From Bacteroidota bacterium (lineage in GTDB: Bacteria > Bacteroidota > Bacteroidia > Chitinophagales > Chitinophagaceae), in assembly GCA_023427575.1 (NCBI GenBank), contig JAEZAY010000054.1:1-8529 (forward strand): a stretch of 8,529 nucleotides of DNA. The letters are read 5' to 3'. Numbering within the stretch: the stretch's first letter is position 1; each line of letters begins with the position of its first letter. Below are positions 1 to 8,056 of this stretch, one piece after another. The notes beneath the pieces are model-generated. The model was not told where the DNA came from. It saw nothing but the letters and a program-made list of their open reading frames with translations, and ran no database searches. A program made the position numbers and the translations under genes.

Positions 1-581
1 TAATAATAGGGCGTTTGTTCTTTACCGTTACGAATGCTTGTTTCTTCTGCAGGATTTCCGTTTTCGTCGTGTTTAAAACTGACAAAAAGGGAATCGAGAT
101 CATTTTTGATCCTGATCATAGCTATGGGTTTCGAATCAGCATCATATTTCCAGATATGTTCTTCTTTCTCTGTACTTTGTCCGGTGGAAACGGAGAGGTT
201 GATAATTTTTTCTAACCTTCCGTCGGGAGAGTAGAAGTATTGAGATCTGCTGTTCGAGCCGTCGGTGGTGTCGCTGGTTTCTATTATCCGCCCCTGTGGA
301 TCATAGCTGGTCCGGAGTTGTGAGGAGCCGGAAATACCCGAACTGGTATTGGTAATAACTTCGGTATACGAATTATTGATCTGCTGGCTCACCTGAAGAT
401 CCTCCACCGGTCTTCCGTTTCCTTCGAAACTGGTAATTTTTACTGTCCGGATTTTTTGTTCTTTAAAAACCCGGAATTGATCCATTGCCTGTTTCGCGCT
501 GATATGGTCTTTGTAATAATATTGCGACCAGATTTCAGAACACATTAACTGCAGGATAAGGATAAGCGATGCAACTCTCAT
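1..581 (-). CDS. Exported protein of unknown function, partial (C-terminus beyond left edge)
   Basis: An open frame runs from an ATG at 581 (minus strand) to the left edge without a stop, giving 193 codons. An in-frame TAG lies upstream at about 607-605 with no other ATG between, so this start is well fixed. The protein opens MRVASLILILQLMCSEIWSQ, a short basic n-region, a hydrophobic core and a plausible signal peptidase I site near residue 20. Cys14 does not sit in a good lipobox, so a lipoprotein is unlikely. The mature part is polar, rich in Ser, Thr, Asn and Asp, and contains phrases such as YDPQGRIIE (about residues 92-100), YSPDGRLEK and FKHDENGNP. These recall the Y-D/x-x-G-R/N pattern of YD or RHS-like beta-strand repeats in secreted Bacteroidota proteins. 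I do not recognise the family; the function is unknown. It is divergent from the downstream cluster and likely separately controlled. Confidence 0.8.
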   Translation of the reverse strand, partial: MRVASLILILQLMCSEIWSQYYYKDHISAKQAMDQFRVFKEQKIRTVKITSFEGNGRPVEDLQVSQQINNSYTEVITNTSSGISGSSQLRTSYDPQGRIIETSDTTDGSNSRSQYFYSPDGRLEKIINLSVSTGQSTEKEEHIWKYDADSKPIAMIRIKNDLDSLFVSFKHDENGNPAEETSIRNGKEQTPYY

Positions 582-721
582 AAATGTAAACTTCGGGATT
601 TTCTTCTAACGGAAATGCTTCTAATTTATTTGGGCTCTCATTCCAACAATGGCCCCAAATTTCTGTAAGGACGTTTTCAAAGGAAATTCTTTTCCTTATT
701 TTGTGTTAAATTCTATTCCGG
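582..721. promoter_or_regulatory. Divergent intergenic region with a possible hairpin/operator
   Basis: This 140-bp gap separates two divergently transcribed genes and must hold the promoters for both. It contains an inverted repeat, ATTTGGG at 628-634 and CCCAAAT at 654-660, with a nested CATT/AATG pair (639-642 and 648-651); it could be a dyad operator or a hairpin. On the plus strand TATTTTG at 697-703 resembles the Bacteroidota -7 element (TAnnTTTG) but is one base short, and no convincing -33 TTG/TTTG precedes it. No Shine-Dalgarno sequence is obvious for either gene, as is usual in this phylum. Promoter positions are inference only. Confidence 0.4.
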
Positions 722-1810
722 GTGTCCCATTCTAAAGAGCGAGCTGAAAAAATTTGTCTTAATTGTAATGCTGAACTCATTGGCCGTTTCTGCCAGGACT
801 GCGGTCAGGAAAACATTGAACCGAAAGAGTCTTTTGGCGGATTAATTACACATTTTTTTAATGATATCACCCATTTCGATGGCAAGTTCTTTTCAACCCT
901 GAAATACCTGATTACCCGGCCAGGATTTTTACCGAAAGAATTTTTAAGTGGCAGAAGGGCCCGGTACCTGCATCCCATCCGGATGTATGTATTTACCTCC
1001 GCCGTATTTTTCATCGTATTTTTTTCTCTTTTCGATGCCCGGAACATGGATCTGAACGGATTGCCCAGCCGGGAATCGAGCGGGAATGTGGAAAAGCAGA
1101 TTGATGGTTTATGGAAAACAACTCTTGAAGACGCTGATACTATGGAAGACTCCTCCGCCATCGATTCTGCCTTTGAAACCATTATGGCCAAAAATAAAAT
1201 TCTGAAAAAAGATTCCGTCAGCACCCGGAAGGCAAAGCGGGCCCGGTATTTTGGTCCAATAGACAAAGGCGAAACCTGGAATAAGTACGACTCAATGCAA
1301 CTTACTCTGGAGCCAGCCCGCCGCGATGGCTGGCTGAAACGTCAGATCATATACCGCGATTTTAAGTTGTATGGTAAGTATGGCGAGAATGTCCGGGCAT
1401 TGCTGAAAGATGTTTTGGATAAGTTTCTGCATACCTTTCCATACCTGCTGTTTGTATCGCTTCCCCTTTACGCACTCTTCCTCAAGTTATTATATATACG
1501 CCGAAAGCAGTTCTATTTCGCCGACCATGGAATCTGGCTTATTTACCTGTACATATTCACATTTATCCTGCTGCTGATCCTGTTTGGCCTTGAAAAGCTG
1601 GAACACTGGACCGGTGAAGGGCCGGTTACCGCGATCCAGACCGCGCTTGTATTCTTTGGGATCATTTATACTGTAAGGGCAATGAAACGATTCTATAATC
1701 AGGGCTGGTTCAAAACATTGACCAAATTTGCCCTTTTTAATATTCTTGCCTTTATTTCCATCAACTTCCTGTTCATTCTATTTTTTATGATTTCCGTATT
1801 CCGGGTTTAG
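722..1810 (+). CDS. DUF3667-like zinc-ribbon multi-span membrane protein
   Basis: This 362-residue protein starts with a cytoplasmic zinc ribbon: Cys12-x2-Cys15 and Cys24-x2-Cys27, the second pair in GRFCQDCGQ. A conserved block follows at about residues 39-90 (HFFNDITHFDGKFFSTLKYL, then RPGFLPKEFLSGRRARYLHP), which matches what I recall of DUF3667 proteins of Bacteroidota. Predicted membrane spans are near 88-104, 238-258, 270-290, 303-320 and 333-360, with a charged 130-residue loop after the first. The family has no established biochemical role to my knowledge, so none is assigned. The start is GTG at 722: an in-frame TAA at 707-709 excludes longer forms except an ATT at 710, and the zinc ribbon begins only 11 residues in. 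It is the first gene of a probable operon with mazG (26 bp downstream) and the sensor kinase. Confidence 0.85.
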   Translation: MSHSKERAEKICLNCNAELIGRFCQDCGQENIEPKESFGGLITHFFNDITHFDGKFFSTLKYLITRPGFLPKEFLSGRRARYLHPIRMYVFTSAVFFIVFFSLFDARNMDLNGLPSRESSGNVEKQIDGLWKTTLEDADTMEDSSAIDSAFETIMAKNKILKKDSVSTRKAKRARYFGPIDKGETWNKYDSMQLTLEPARRDGWLKRQIIYRDFKLYGKYGENVRALLKDVLDKFLHTFPYLLFVSLPLYALFLKLLYIRRKQFYFADHGIWLIYLYIFTFILLLILFGLEKLEHWTGEGPVTAIQTALVFFGIIYTVRAMKRFYNQGWFKTLTKFALFNILAFISINFLFILFFMISVFRV

Positions 1811-1836
1811 CAGATAATAGGTTAAAATTGCATGAT

Positions 1837-2628
1837 ATGGCGAACGAAAACAATCCCGCGCTGGCAAATGCATTTTTAAAACTGGTACAGATCATGGATG
1901 ATCTTCGGGAAAAATGTCCCTGGGATCGCAAACAAACCATCGACAGTTTGCGCATTCTCACTATTGAAGAAACCTATGAGCTGGCCGATGCCATTACCGA
2001 TCACGACTGGAAAGGAATTAAGGAAGAAATCGGCGATATCCTGCTGCATATCATTTTTTATGCAAAAATTGGCTCGGAACAAAATCAGTTTACTCTTGAA
2101 GAAGCGATCAATTCAATCAGCGAAAAATTAATCTCACGCCATCCGCATATTTATGGCGATGTTGTTGTCAACAATGAAGAGGATGTAAAACAGAACTGGG
2201 AAAAGTTAAAACTGAAAGAGGGGAAAAAATCTGTTTTATCGGGGGTTCCAAAATCCCTGCCGGCCATTGTTAAAGCAACCCGGCTACAGGAAAAAGCGAA
2301 GCAGGTGGGTTTTGAATGGGACAACCGCGACCAGGTTTGGGACAAGGTGGAAGAAGAGATTATGGAACTGAAAGAAGCTGTCGGCGGTCAGGTACAGGAG
2401 CGGATTGAAGATGAATTCGGCGATCTTATGTTTTCACTTGTAAATTATGCAAGGTTTTTGAAGGTTGATCCTGAAAACGCCATCGAGAAAACGAACAAAA
2501 AATTCAAAGCGCGTTTTATGGCTATGGAAACAGAAGCTGCTAAAATCGGTAAATCGCTTGATGAATTAAGTCTGGAGGAAATGGATTCTATCTGGAATCA
2601 AATCAAAAAACAAAACAGGCAGAGTTGA
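1837..2628 (+). CDS. mazG: MazG, nucleoside triphosphate pyrophosphohydrolase
   Basis: The product hydrolyses (d)NTPs to the monophosphate and pyrophosphate in the cytosol; in E. coli MazG is linked to nucleotide-pool sanitation and lowering of ppGpp after stress. Two MazG repeats are present. The N-terminal one carries CPWDRKQT, EETYE (residues 45-49) and E64-x2-D67 in EEIGD, then RHPHIYGDV. The C-terminal one carries EEEIMELKEA (about 172-181) and E193-x2-D196 in DEFGD, followed by the family ending NKKFKARF and MDSIWNQIKKQ. These are the acidic Mg-binding residues of the all-alpha NTP-PPase fold, so the enzyme looks intact. I chose ATG at 1837 (263 residues, the same as I recall for E. coli MazG) over an in-frame TTG at 1828 that would add three residues. 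It lies 26 bp after the DUF3667 gene and its TGA overlaps the next gene's start. Confidence 0.96.
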   Translation: MANENNPALANAFLKLVQIMDDLREKCPWDRKQTIDSLRILTIEETYELADAITDHDWKGIKEEIGDILLHIIFYAKIGSEQNQFTLEEAINSISEKLISRHPHIYGDVVVNNEEDVKQNWEKLKLKEGKKSVLSGVPKSLPAIVKATRLQEKAKQVGFEWDNRDQVWDKVEEEIMELKEAVGGQVQERIEDEFGDLMFSLVNYARFLKVDPENAIEKTNKKFKARFMAMETEAAKIGKSLDELSLEEMDSIWNQIKKQNRQS

Positions 2629-5600
2629 AGGAGTTTCTGAGAAAATTAGTGGGTCAGAAAATTTATTTGCTGGTTGCGGCCCTCATCATTTTTGCACTGG
2701 CATTTCTGGTGAACACTTATGTAATCGGAACCTCATCGGCACATTATTACACCCGGCAGATTCAATCAGATATCCAGTCAAAAGAACACAGTTTCCAGGA
2801 ACTGGCGGCCGATAGCGCCCTGCTGTCAAGAATCGTTTCAAAAACCTATACCGAAGATGATCTGAATGCTGTTCTCGACAGTAAAACGGGTTATTATATT
2901 TATATCTTCCGGCCCGATACCACCCGGATCCCGGAACTTCTTTTCTGGAATACCCAGGTTACCCTTCCACCGGTGAACCTGATGGAAGACTCTGACGCCA
3001 GCCGGATGGTAAGGCTCGACAACGGGTTATATGTCAGCACCAGCAAATCGGTTTTGCTACAGGGTAAACGTTATGTAGTGGAGGCCCTGATCCCGGTTAC
3101 CCGGCAGTATTTTGTAGAACTGGAAAATCTTCCCAAGGAGTTCGTCAGTTTTCCAAAAGCAGGTTCAAGAGTAGATGTGGTGTTTGAACCAACCACGCTG
3201 GTTGTTCGCAGCAGTTTTGGCAATATCTTATTCTATCTTCAGAAACTCGACAGCAAAGCGGAAAAAACGAGCTGGTGGCTTGTGGCCATCATACTGGCTG
3301 GCGTTTTTTTAATTTTTGTATATATCCAGCAAACGGCCCATTTTCTTTATGAAAGATATGGAATCCAGGCCGGGGCTGGTTTTCTTCTGGCCGTCATCAT
3401 TCTGCTTCGCCTTATCTCGTACGCGTCTCCCGACCTTCTAAACCTAAAACAATTTGAGCTGTTCGACCCCGCCATATATAGTTCCAGCTTTTTACTTGGT
3501 TCACTTGGCGATTTATTGATCAATGCCCTTCTGGTTTGCTGGATTGTAATGTTTGTTAACAGCCGCCTGCCCGGCGTAAGCCTTAAGCTAAGCAAACATC
3601 CGATCGTAAATCTGCTGTTGGTGCTTCTGTCGATGCTGATACTGGTAGCCGCCACTTTCTCATTCACGGGCGTATTACAAAGTCTGGTGGCCGATGCGCA
3701 GATCTCTTTTAACGTAACCAATTTTTTCAGTCTTACATTTTACAGCTTTGTTGGTTTTGTTATTCTGGCGGTAATGGCCCTCACGTATTTTTTCCTGATT
3801 CAGATGCTCCTCGCCATTGCCCGCGCTTATAATCAGGGACCCTGGTATATTCCGCTGCTGGTTATTGCAGCGATCGGATTGTTCGTAATCAGCCTGACCA
3901 GAAATCCGGCGGTTGTGGAAGTAAACCTCTATTCTTTGCTGTGGCTGGTGATGTTCGTACTGGTAATGCAACAAAAAATCTTCTCAGGATTAAATTTTCG
4001 TTTGAATATCTCCGAGGTATTGTTCTGGATGTTTGTATTTGCATTTTCCATTGCGGCCGTGATCATCTTTGAGAACCGTAAGATTGAGTTCGAACAAAGG
4101 CTGCGTTTTGCCGAAAAGCTGGCTATCCAGAGCGACCCCAGCAGTGAAAGGCTACTGAGCATTGCACTGGCTTATCTCGACAATGATTTTCTGGCTCCCA
4201 ATTTTGACCGCTTCAGCGACCCCGAAGAAAACAGGCATATCAAAGACAGTATCATAAACAAAAACTTCAGTGAGTACCTGAACAAATACGATACAAAGAT
4301 TTATACATTCGATCAAAATGGAACTCCACTTTTTAATGAGGAATCGGTTTCGTACGATACATTAAACACCATACATCGCATTAAAGGCAAAAAGACCAGC
4401 ATCAACGGGCTGCATTATTTTGAACATTCATTCGACCGGTTCTCCTATATCTTCAAAAAGGAAGTGACAGATTCCTTTGCTTTCCCGGTTGGTTATTTCT
4501 TTGTTTTGTCGGATCCAAAAAAATACAAAAGCGATGCCCTGATCCCTGAATTATTTAACCAGACGAAAGAATTGCTGCCGGAATATTCCCCCGTATATTC
4601 TTATGGGATCTATAATAAATATGGTTTGATAGACCACTACAACGATTATCCCTTTCCCACTTTTCTCGATTCAGCCGAAATTCCCCGGGTTGAATATTTC
4701 GACCGGAAAGTGAATGATTTTGAAGAACTCTGGTATCGCCATCAACCGGGAAAAATGGTAATCATCGCCAAAAAAGACAATTCATTCATTGAAGCGATTA
4801 CCCTGTTTGCTTACCTGTTCAGCACTTTTCTTCTATTATTATCTATATACAGATTGCTGGCATTACTGGTTCGTTCAAGACTGAAAATTCCGGTCTTAAG
4901 AAATTATTTTCAGCTAAGCATCCGGTCTCAAATTCATTCGACCATCATTTTTGTAAGCCTGCTTTCGTTCGTGGTAATAGGTGTGGCCACTATTTTGTTC
5001 TTTATAAATCGCTACGACCGGAATAATCAGGACCGGCTAAGCCGAACCATGCAGATCATGGCAAATGAGGTTCAGGGCGAGTTTGCGGGTTTAAGGGCTG
5101 CTAATGATTCGGCATCGCTGTACGATCTGTCTACAACGGCATTTCTTGAATACCTGATGGAAAACATTTCGCAGATTCACGGAACCGAAGTAAATCTTTA
5201 TGATACGAGCGGAGAATTGCGGGTTTCTTCAAACCCCTTTGTTTATACAAAAGGAGTACTGAGCCTGAAAATGAATCCCAGCGCTTATTATTATCTGAAT
5301 GAAAAGAAAGCGGTTCAGTATGTTGGCGAAGAACAAATGGGAAAGGTGGATTATTTTAGTATCTATGCGCCGGTCAGGAACGAGGAAGGGGTCGCCTATG
5401 CGTATCTGAATATACCTTTTTTTAGTACTCAGGAAGAACTAAAGCAGGAGATCTCCAATTTCCTTGTTACGGTTATTAATCTGAACGCCTTCATATTCCT
5501 GGTAGCCGGTGCCATTGCTCTTTTTATTACCAACCGGATCACATCTTCGTTTACGATCATCGGACAAAAAATGCGTGATATCAATCTTCAGGTTATAAAT

Positions 5601-6389
5601 CAGGAAATCCAGTGGAAACGTAATGATGAAATTGGAGAGCTGGTGAAAGAATACAATAAAATGGTTCATAAGCTGGACGAAAGTGCCGAAGCAATGGCAA
5701 AATCGGAAAGGGAAGGGGCCTGGCGGCAAATGGCCAGGCAGGTTGCGCACGAAATTAAAAACCCTCTGACTCCGATGAAGCTGAGCATTCAGTATCTGCA
5801 GAAGGCGATTACAACTAACTCCACGAATGTAAAAGAGCTGACGGAAAATGTTGCGCGCACCCTGGTGGAGCAGATCGACCATTTATCGAAAATAGCTTCC
5901 GATTTTTCCCAATTTGCCAATATTGGTAATCCGCGCAATGAAGTTTTCGATCTTCATGAGGTGCTGCAGTCACTGTCATCATTATACGAATCGAACGAAA
6001 ATCTCCGGGTAACCTGGGAACCGGTTCCCGAAAAAGTGATGTTATATGCCGATAAGACCCAGCTCAACAGGCTGTTTACAAACCTGCTTCTAAACGCGAT
6101 TGAAGCCTCGGATGATACCGATGAAAAGTTAATCAGAATAGAAGAAAATATTACCAGCGAATATATAACGGTAAGTATAACCGATTATGGCCAGGGGATT
6201 CCGGAATTAATGCGCGAAAAAATCTTTACGCCGAATTTCACCACAAAATCTTCAGGCACCGGTCTGGGTCTTGCTATGAGTAAAAGCATTGCCGAGCAGG
6301 CACATGGCGATATCTGGTTTGAAACGGTTGAAGGAAAAGGGACCAGTTTTTTTGTAAAGCTTCCCTTGTTAAGAGCGGTGGCCGTTTAA
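2625..6389 (+). CDS. NtrY-like multi-span sensor histidine kinase with three extracytoplasmic regions
   Basis: This 1254-residue membrane sensor kinase autophosphorylates on a histidine and would pass phosphate to a response regulator. Predicted spans are near residues 12-34, 216-234, 246-266, 288-311, 326-348, 368-397, 407-424, 434-448, 464-482, 722-748, 770-793 and 948-968. Basic loops (for example 750-770) fit a cytoplasmic N-terminus, leaving outside regions at 35-215, 483-721 and 794-947. A HAMP-like linker (about 969-1020) leads to HisKA with phospho-acceptor His1042 in AHEIKNPLTPMKLS, an H-box typical of NtrY-type kinases. The ATPase domain has the N box (N1153, N1157), G1 box DYGQGIP (1187-1193), F box IFTPNFTTK and G2 box GTGLGLA (1211-1217). 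All catalytic motifs look intact. The start is TTG at 2625, inside the mazG stop (TTGA); no ATG occurs before the first span. No receiver domain or adjacent regulator is visible; the ligand is unknown. Confidence 0.92.
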   Translation: MKEFLRKLVGQKIYLLVAALIIFALAFLVNTYVIGTSSAHYYTRQIQSDIQSKEHSFQELAADSALLSRIVSKTYTEDDLNAVLDSKTGYYIYIFRPDTTRIPELLFWNTQVTLPPVNLMEDSDASRMVRLDNGLYVSTSKSVLLQGKRYVVEALIPVTRQYFVELENLPKEFVSFPKAGSRVDVVFEPTTLVVRSSFGNILFYLQKLDSKAEKTSWWLVAIILAGVFLIFVYIQQTAHFLYERYGIQAGAGFLLAVIILLRLISYASPDLLNLKQFELFDPAIYSSSFLLGSLGDLLINALLVCWIVMFVNSRLPGVSLKLSKHPIVNLLLVLLSMLILVAATFSFTGVLQSLVADAQISFNVTNFFSLTFYSFVGFVILAVMALTYFFLIQMLLAIARAYNQGPWYIPLLVIAAIGLFVISLTRNPAVVEVNLYSLLWLVMFVLVMQQKIFSGLNFRLNISEVLFWMFVFAFSIAAVIIFENRKIEFEQRLRFAEKLAIQSDPSSERLLSIALAYLDNDFLAPNFDRFSDPEENRHIKDSIINKNFSEYLNKYDTKIYTFDQNGTPLFNEESVSYDTLNTIHRIKGKKTSINGLHYFEHSFDRFSYIFKKEVTDSFAFPVGYFFVLSDPKKYKSDALIPELFNQTKELLPEYSPVYSYGIYNKYGLIDHYNDYPFPTFLDSAEIPRVEYFDRKVNDFEELWYRHQPGKMVIIAKKDNSFIEAITLFAYLFSTFLLLLSIYRLLALLVRSRLKIPVLRNYFQLSIRSQIHSTIIFVSLLSFVVIGVATILFFINRYDRNNQDRLSRTMQIMANEVQGEFAGLRAANDSASLYDLSTTAFLEYLMENISQIHGTEVNLYDTSGELRVSSNPFVYTKGVLSLKMNPSAYYYLNEKKAVQYVGEEQMGKVDYFSIYAPVRNEEGVAYAYLNIPFFSTQEELKQEISNFLVTVINLNAFIFLVAGAIALFITNRITSSFTIIGQKMRDINLQVINQEIQWKRNDEIGELVKEYNKMVHKLDESAEAMAKSEREGAWRQMARQVAHEIKNPLTPMKLSIQYLQKAITTNSTNVKELTENVARTLVEQIDHLSKIASDFSQFANIGNPRNEVFDLHEVLQSLSSLYESNENLRVTWEPVPEKVMLYADKTQLNRLFTNLLLNAIEASDDTDEKLIRIEENITSEYITVSITDYGQGIPELMREKIFTPNFTTKSSGTGLGLAMSKSIAEQAHGDIWFETVEGKGTSFFVKLPLLRAVAV

Positions 6390-8056
6390 AAAGCCGGCCT
6401 GCGCTTTTTCAAAAAGGCTTCCAGCTCTTTTAGTCCAAAACTGCTAAGGTTCTGTTCGCTGCGAGCTCCCGCTTTTTGCGCCATCAATACCCCATACCGG
6501 CAAAGATCAAATTCACTGATATCGTGCGCATCGGGATCAATGGAAATCATAACGCCTTTTTCCAGCGCGTAATCAATATAGCGCCAGTCCAGATCCAGCC
6601 TTCTTGGATTTGCATTAAGCTCTATCACTACATCGTGTTCCTTACAGGCATCTATAAGCGCGAAATAGTCAACCGGAAACCCGGGCCTGCTAAGCAATAG
6701 CCGGCTGGTCATATGTCCGAGTATGGTTGTATAAGGATTTGAGATTGCCTTTAACAATCGCGGCATCGATTTATCGATGGTCATTTTCAGGTTTGAATGA
6801 ACGGAAGCAATGACCAGATCAAATGAAGCCAGGATCTGATCGCTGTAATCAAGATTTCCGTCGTTCAGAATATCGCTTTCAATGCTCTTGAAAATCCGGA
6901 AAGGTTTCAGCTTTTTATTCAATTCATCGATCTCTTCATGCTGGCGGATAATTCTTTCTTCCTGCAATCCGTTGGCATAAAATGCGGATTTGCTATGGTC
7001 GCTGATTACAAGGTATTCGTAGCCTTTTTTAATACAGGCATTGGCCATTGCCTCAATGCTGTGCGTACCATCGCTCCAGGTGCTGTGACTGTGAATTATT
7101 CCGCGGATATCCTGCGGTTGAATGACAGCGGTAAAGCTTTCTGTTTTTGCTTTTTCCAGGATGGATTTTTTTTCACGAAGAAAGGGGGGAATTTTGTTTA
7201 TTCCCGCAAGCTTAAAGACTTCATCCTCTTCTTTCAAATTCAGGTTCAGATCCGGATATAATTCATTCCAGCCCTCCATAAACTCAGTGGCGGCGCTGGT
7301 TTCGAAGAGTTTTTGCGTAAAAGTTTCCGCTTTGGTAAAATAAAATTGCAGCAGTACATTTTCGGGTCCGCGGAAGCTGGCCGAAAACCCTTCAATATCC
7401 TCTTCAGTATGATTGTTTGATGCAAAAAAATCCCGGATCTCATCGATCGGAGCGGTTGTTACCCATTCCAGCTTATCAATTATTTCGGCATTGCGACGAT
7501 AGGCGCCGGTCATTTCCAGGCGATGGCCGGAAAATTTCTTTTTCAGAATTTTATGAATCCCGAGCGCGAATTCTTCAATCGATGCGAACAGATGACTGCC
7601 CTTACTTTTCATAAAAAAGTTGATGGCATCCATCACATTTTTTTGGGTTTTTTCTCCAAAACCTTTGAAGCGCGCAAGCCGGTTTTCATTGCATGCATAT
7701 AGTAGTTCGCCCATCGATTCTATTTCCATTTCCTTCCAGATCGTATTAATCTTTTTAGGTCCCAGTCCCTTTATACTCATCATTTCCAGGATACCCGGCG
7801 GTGTTTTCGAAACATAATCTTCCAGGGCCTGAAGATGGCCTTTATCCAAAATCTCAATGATCTTTTTTCCGGTCGATTCCCCAATTCCCTTCAGAGCAAA
7901 AATTTTTGACCGGTCGAGATCCGTTAGCTGCACCGGTAATTTTTCAATATTAAATGCCGCCGAGCTGTATGATTTGGATTTGAAAGAATTTTCACCATGG
8001 ATGTCCATCAGTTTGGATAGCATTGAAAACTGGTCGGCGATCGAATAATTATCCAT
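6386..8056 (-). CDS. polX: PolX-family protein: HhH region, degenerate polymerase core, intact PHP domain
   Basis: Family members are X-family DNA polymerases with a C-terminal PHP 3'-5' exonuclease, acting in gap-filling repair. In 556-residue numbering the N-terminus (1-40, LMDIHGENSFKSKSYSSAA) and three helix-hairpin-helix motifs (LKGIGESTGKK about 55-65, IKGLGPKKI about 95-103, FKGFGEKTQK about 130-139) are normal. The palm motif normally read GSxRR..E...DxD is GAYRRNAEIIDKLEWV here (about 184-199), so the two aspartates align with Lys195 and Glu197; the usual FTGS is FTKA. The PHP domain from about 316 keeps H322, H324, D353, H354, E393, H420, H448, D509 and H511. I infer a nuclease or phosphoesterase with a dead polymerase core. 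I chose ATG at 8056 over ATG at 8110, since the extra 18 hydrophobic residues do not fit the family. It converges on the kinase gene, sharing TTAA at the stops. Confidence 0.92.
   Translation of the reverse strand: MDNYSIADQFSMLSKLMDIHGENSFKSKSYSSAAFNIEKLPVQLTDLDRSKIFALKGIGESTGKKIIEILDKGHLQALEDYVSKTPPGILEMMSIKGLGPKKINTIWKEMEIESMGELLYACNENRLARFKGFGEKTQKNVMDAINFFMKSKGSHLFASIEEFALGIHKILKKKFSGHRLEMTGAYRRNAEIIDKLEWVTTAPIDEIRDFFASNNHTEEDIEGFSASFRGPENVLLQFYFTKAETFTQKLFETSAATEFMEGWNELYPDLNLNLKEEDEVFKLAGINKIPPFLREKKSILEKAKTESFTAVIQPQDIRGIIHSHSTWSDGTHSIEAMANACIKKGYEYLVISDHSKSAFYANGLQEERIIRQHEEIDELNKKLKPFRIFKSIESDILNDGNLDYSDQILASFDLVIASVHSNLKMTIDKSMPRLLKAISNPYTTILGHMTSRLLLSRPGFPVDYFALIDACKEHDVVIELNANPRRLDLDWRYIDYALEKGVMISIDPDAHDISEFDLCRYGVLMAQKAGARSEQNLSSFGLKELEAFLKKRRPAF

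Noticed and set aside
697..703. TATTTTG as a definite -7 promoter element for the DUF3667 gene
   Set aside because: It is one base short of TAnnTTTG and no -33 TTG or TTTG is found at the right distance, so it is mentioned only as a possibility.
805..1266. A 153-codon minus-strand open frame inside the DUF3667 gene
   Set aside because: It is antisense to a recognisable zinc-ribbon membrane protein, has no family features, and is best explained as a shadow frame.
1828..1836. TTG start three codons upstream of the chosen mazG start
   Set aside because: The ATG at 1837 gives 263 residues, matching the E. coli length I recall, and ATG is preferred over TTG.
5439..5882. A 147-codon minus-strand open frame inside the kinase gene
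   Set aside because: It lies opposite the conserved HAMP and HisKA coding sequence, and its predicted protein shows no coherent domain.
6388..6409. AAAAAGC and GCTTTTT around an 8-base loop, a possible bidirectional terminator at the convergent junction
   Set aside because: The stem has only two G-C pairs and the T-run is needed for the stem itself, so it is too weak to call as a terminator.
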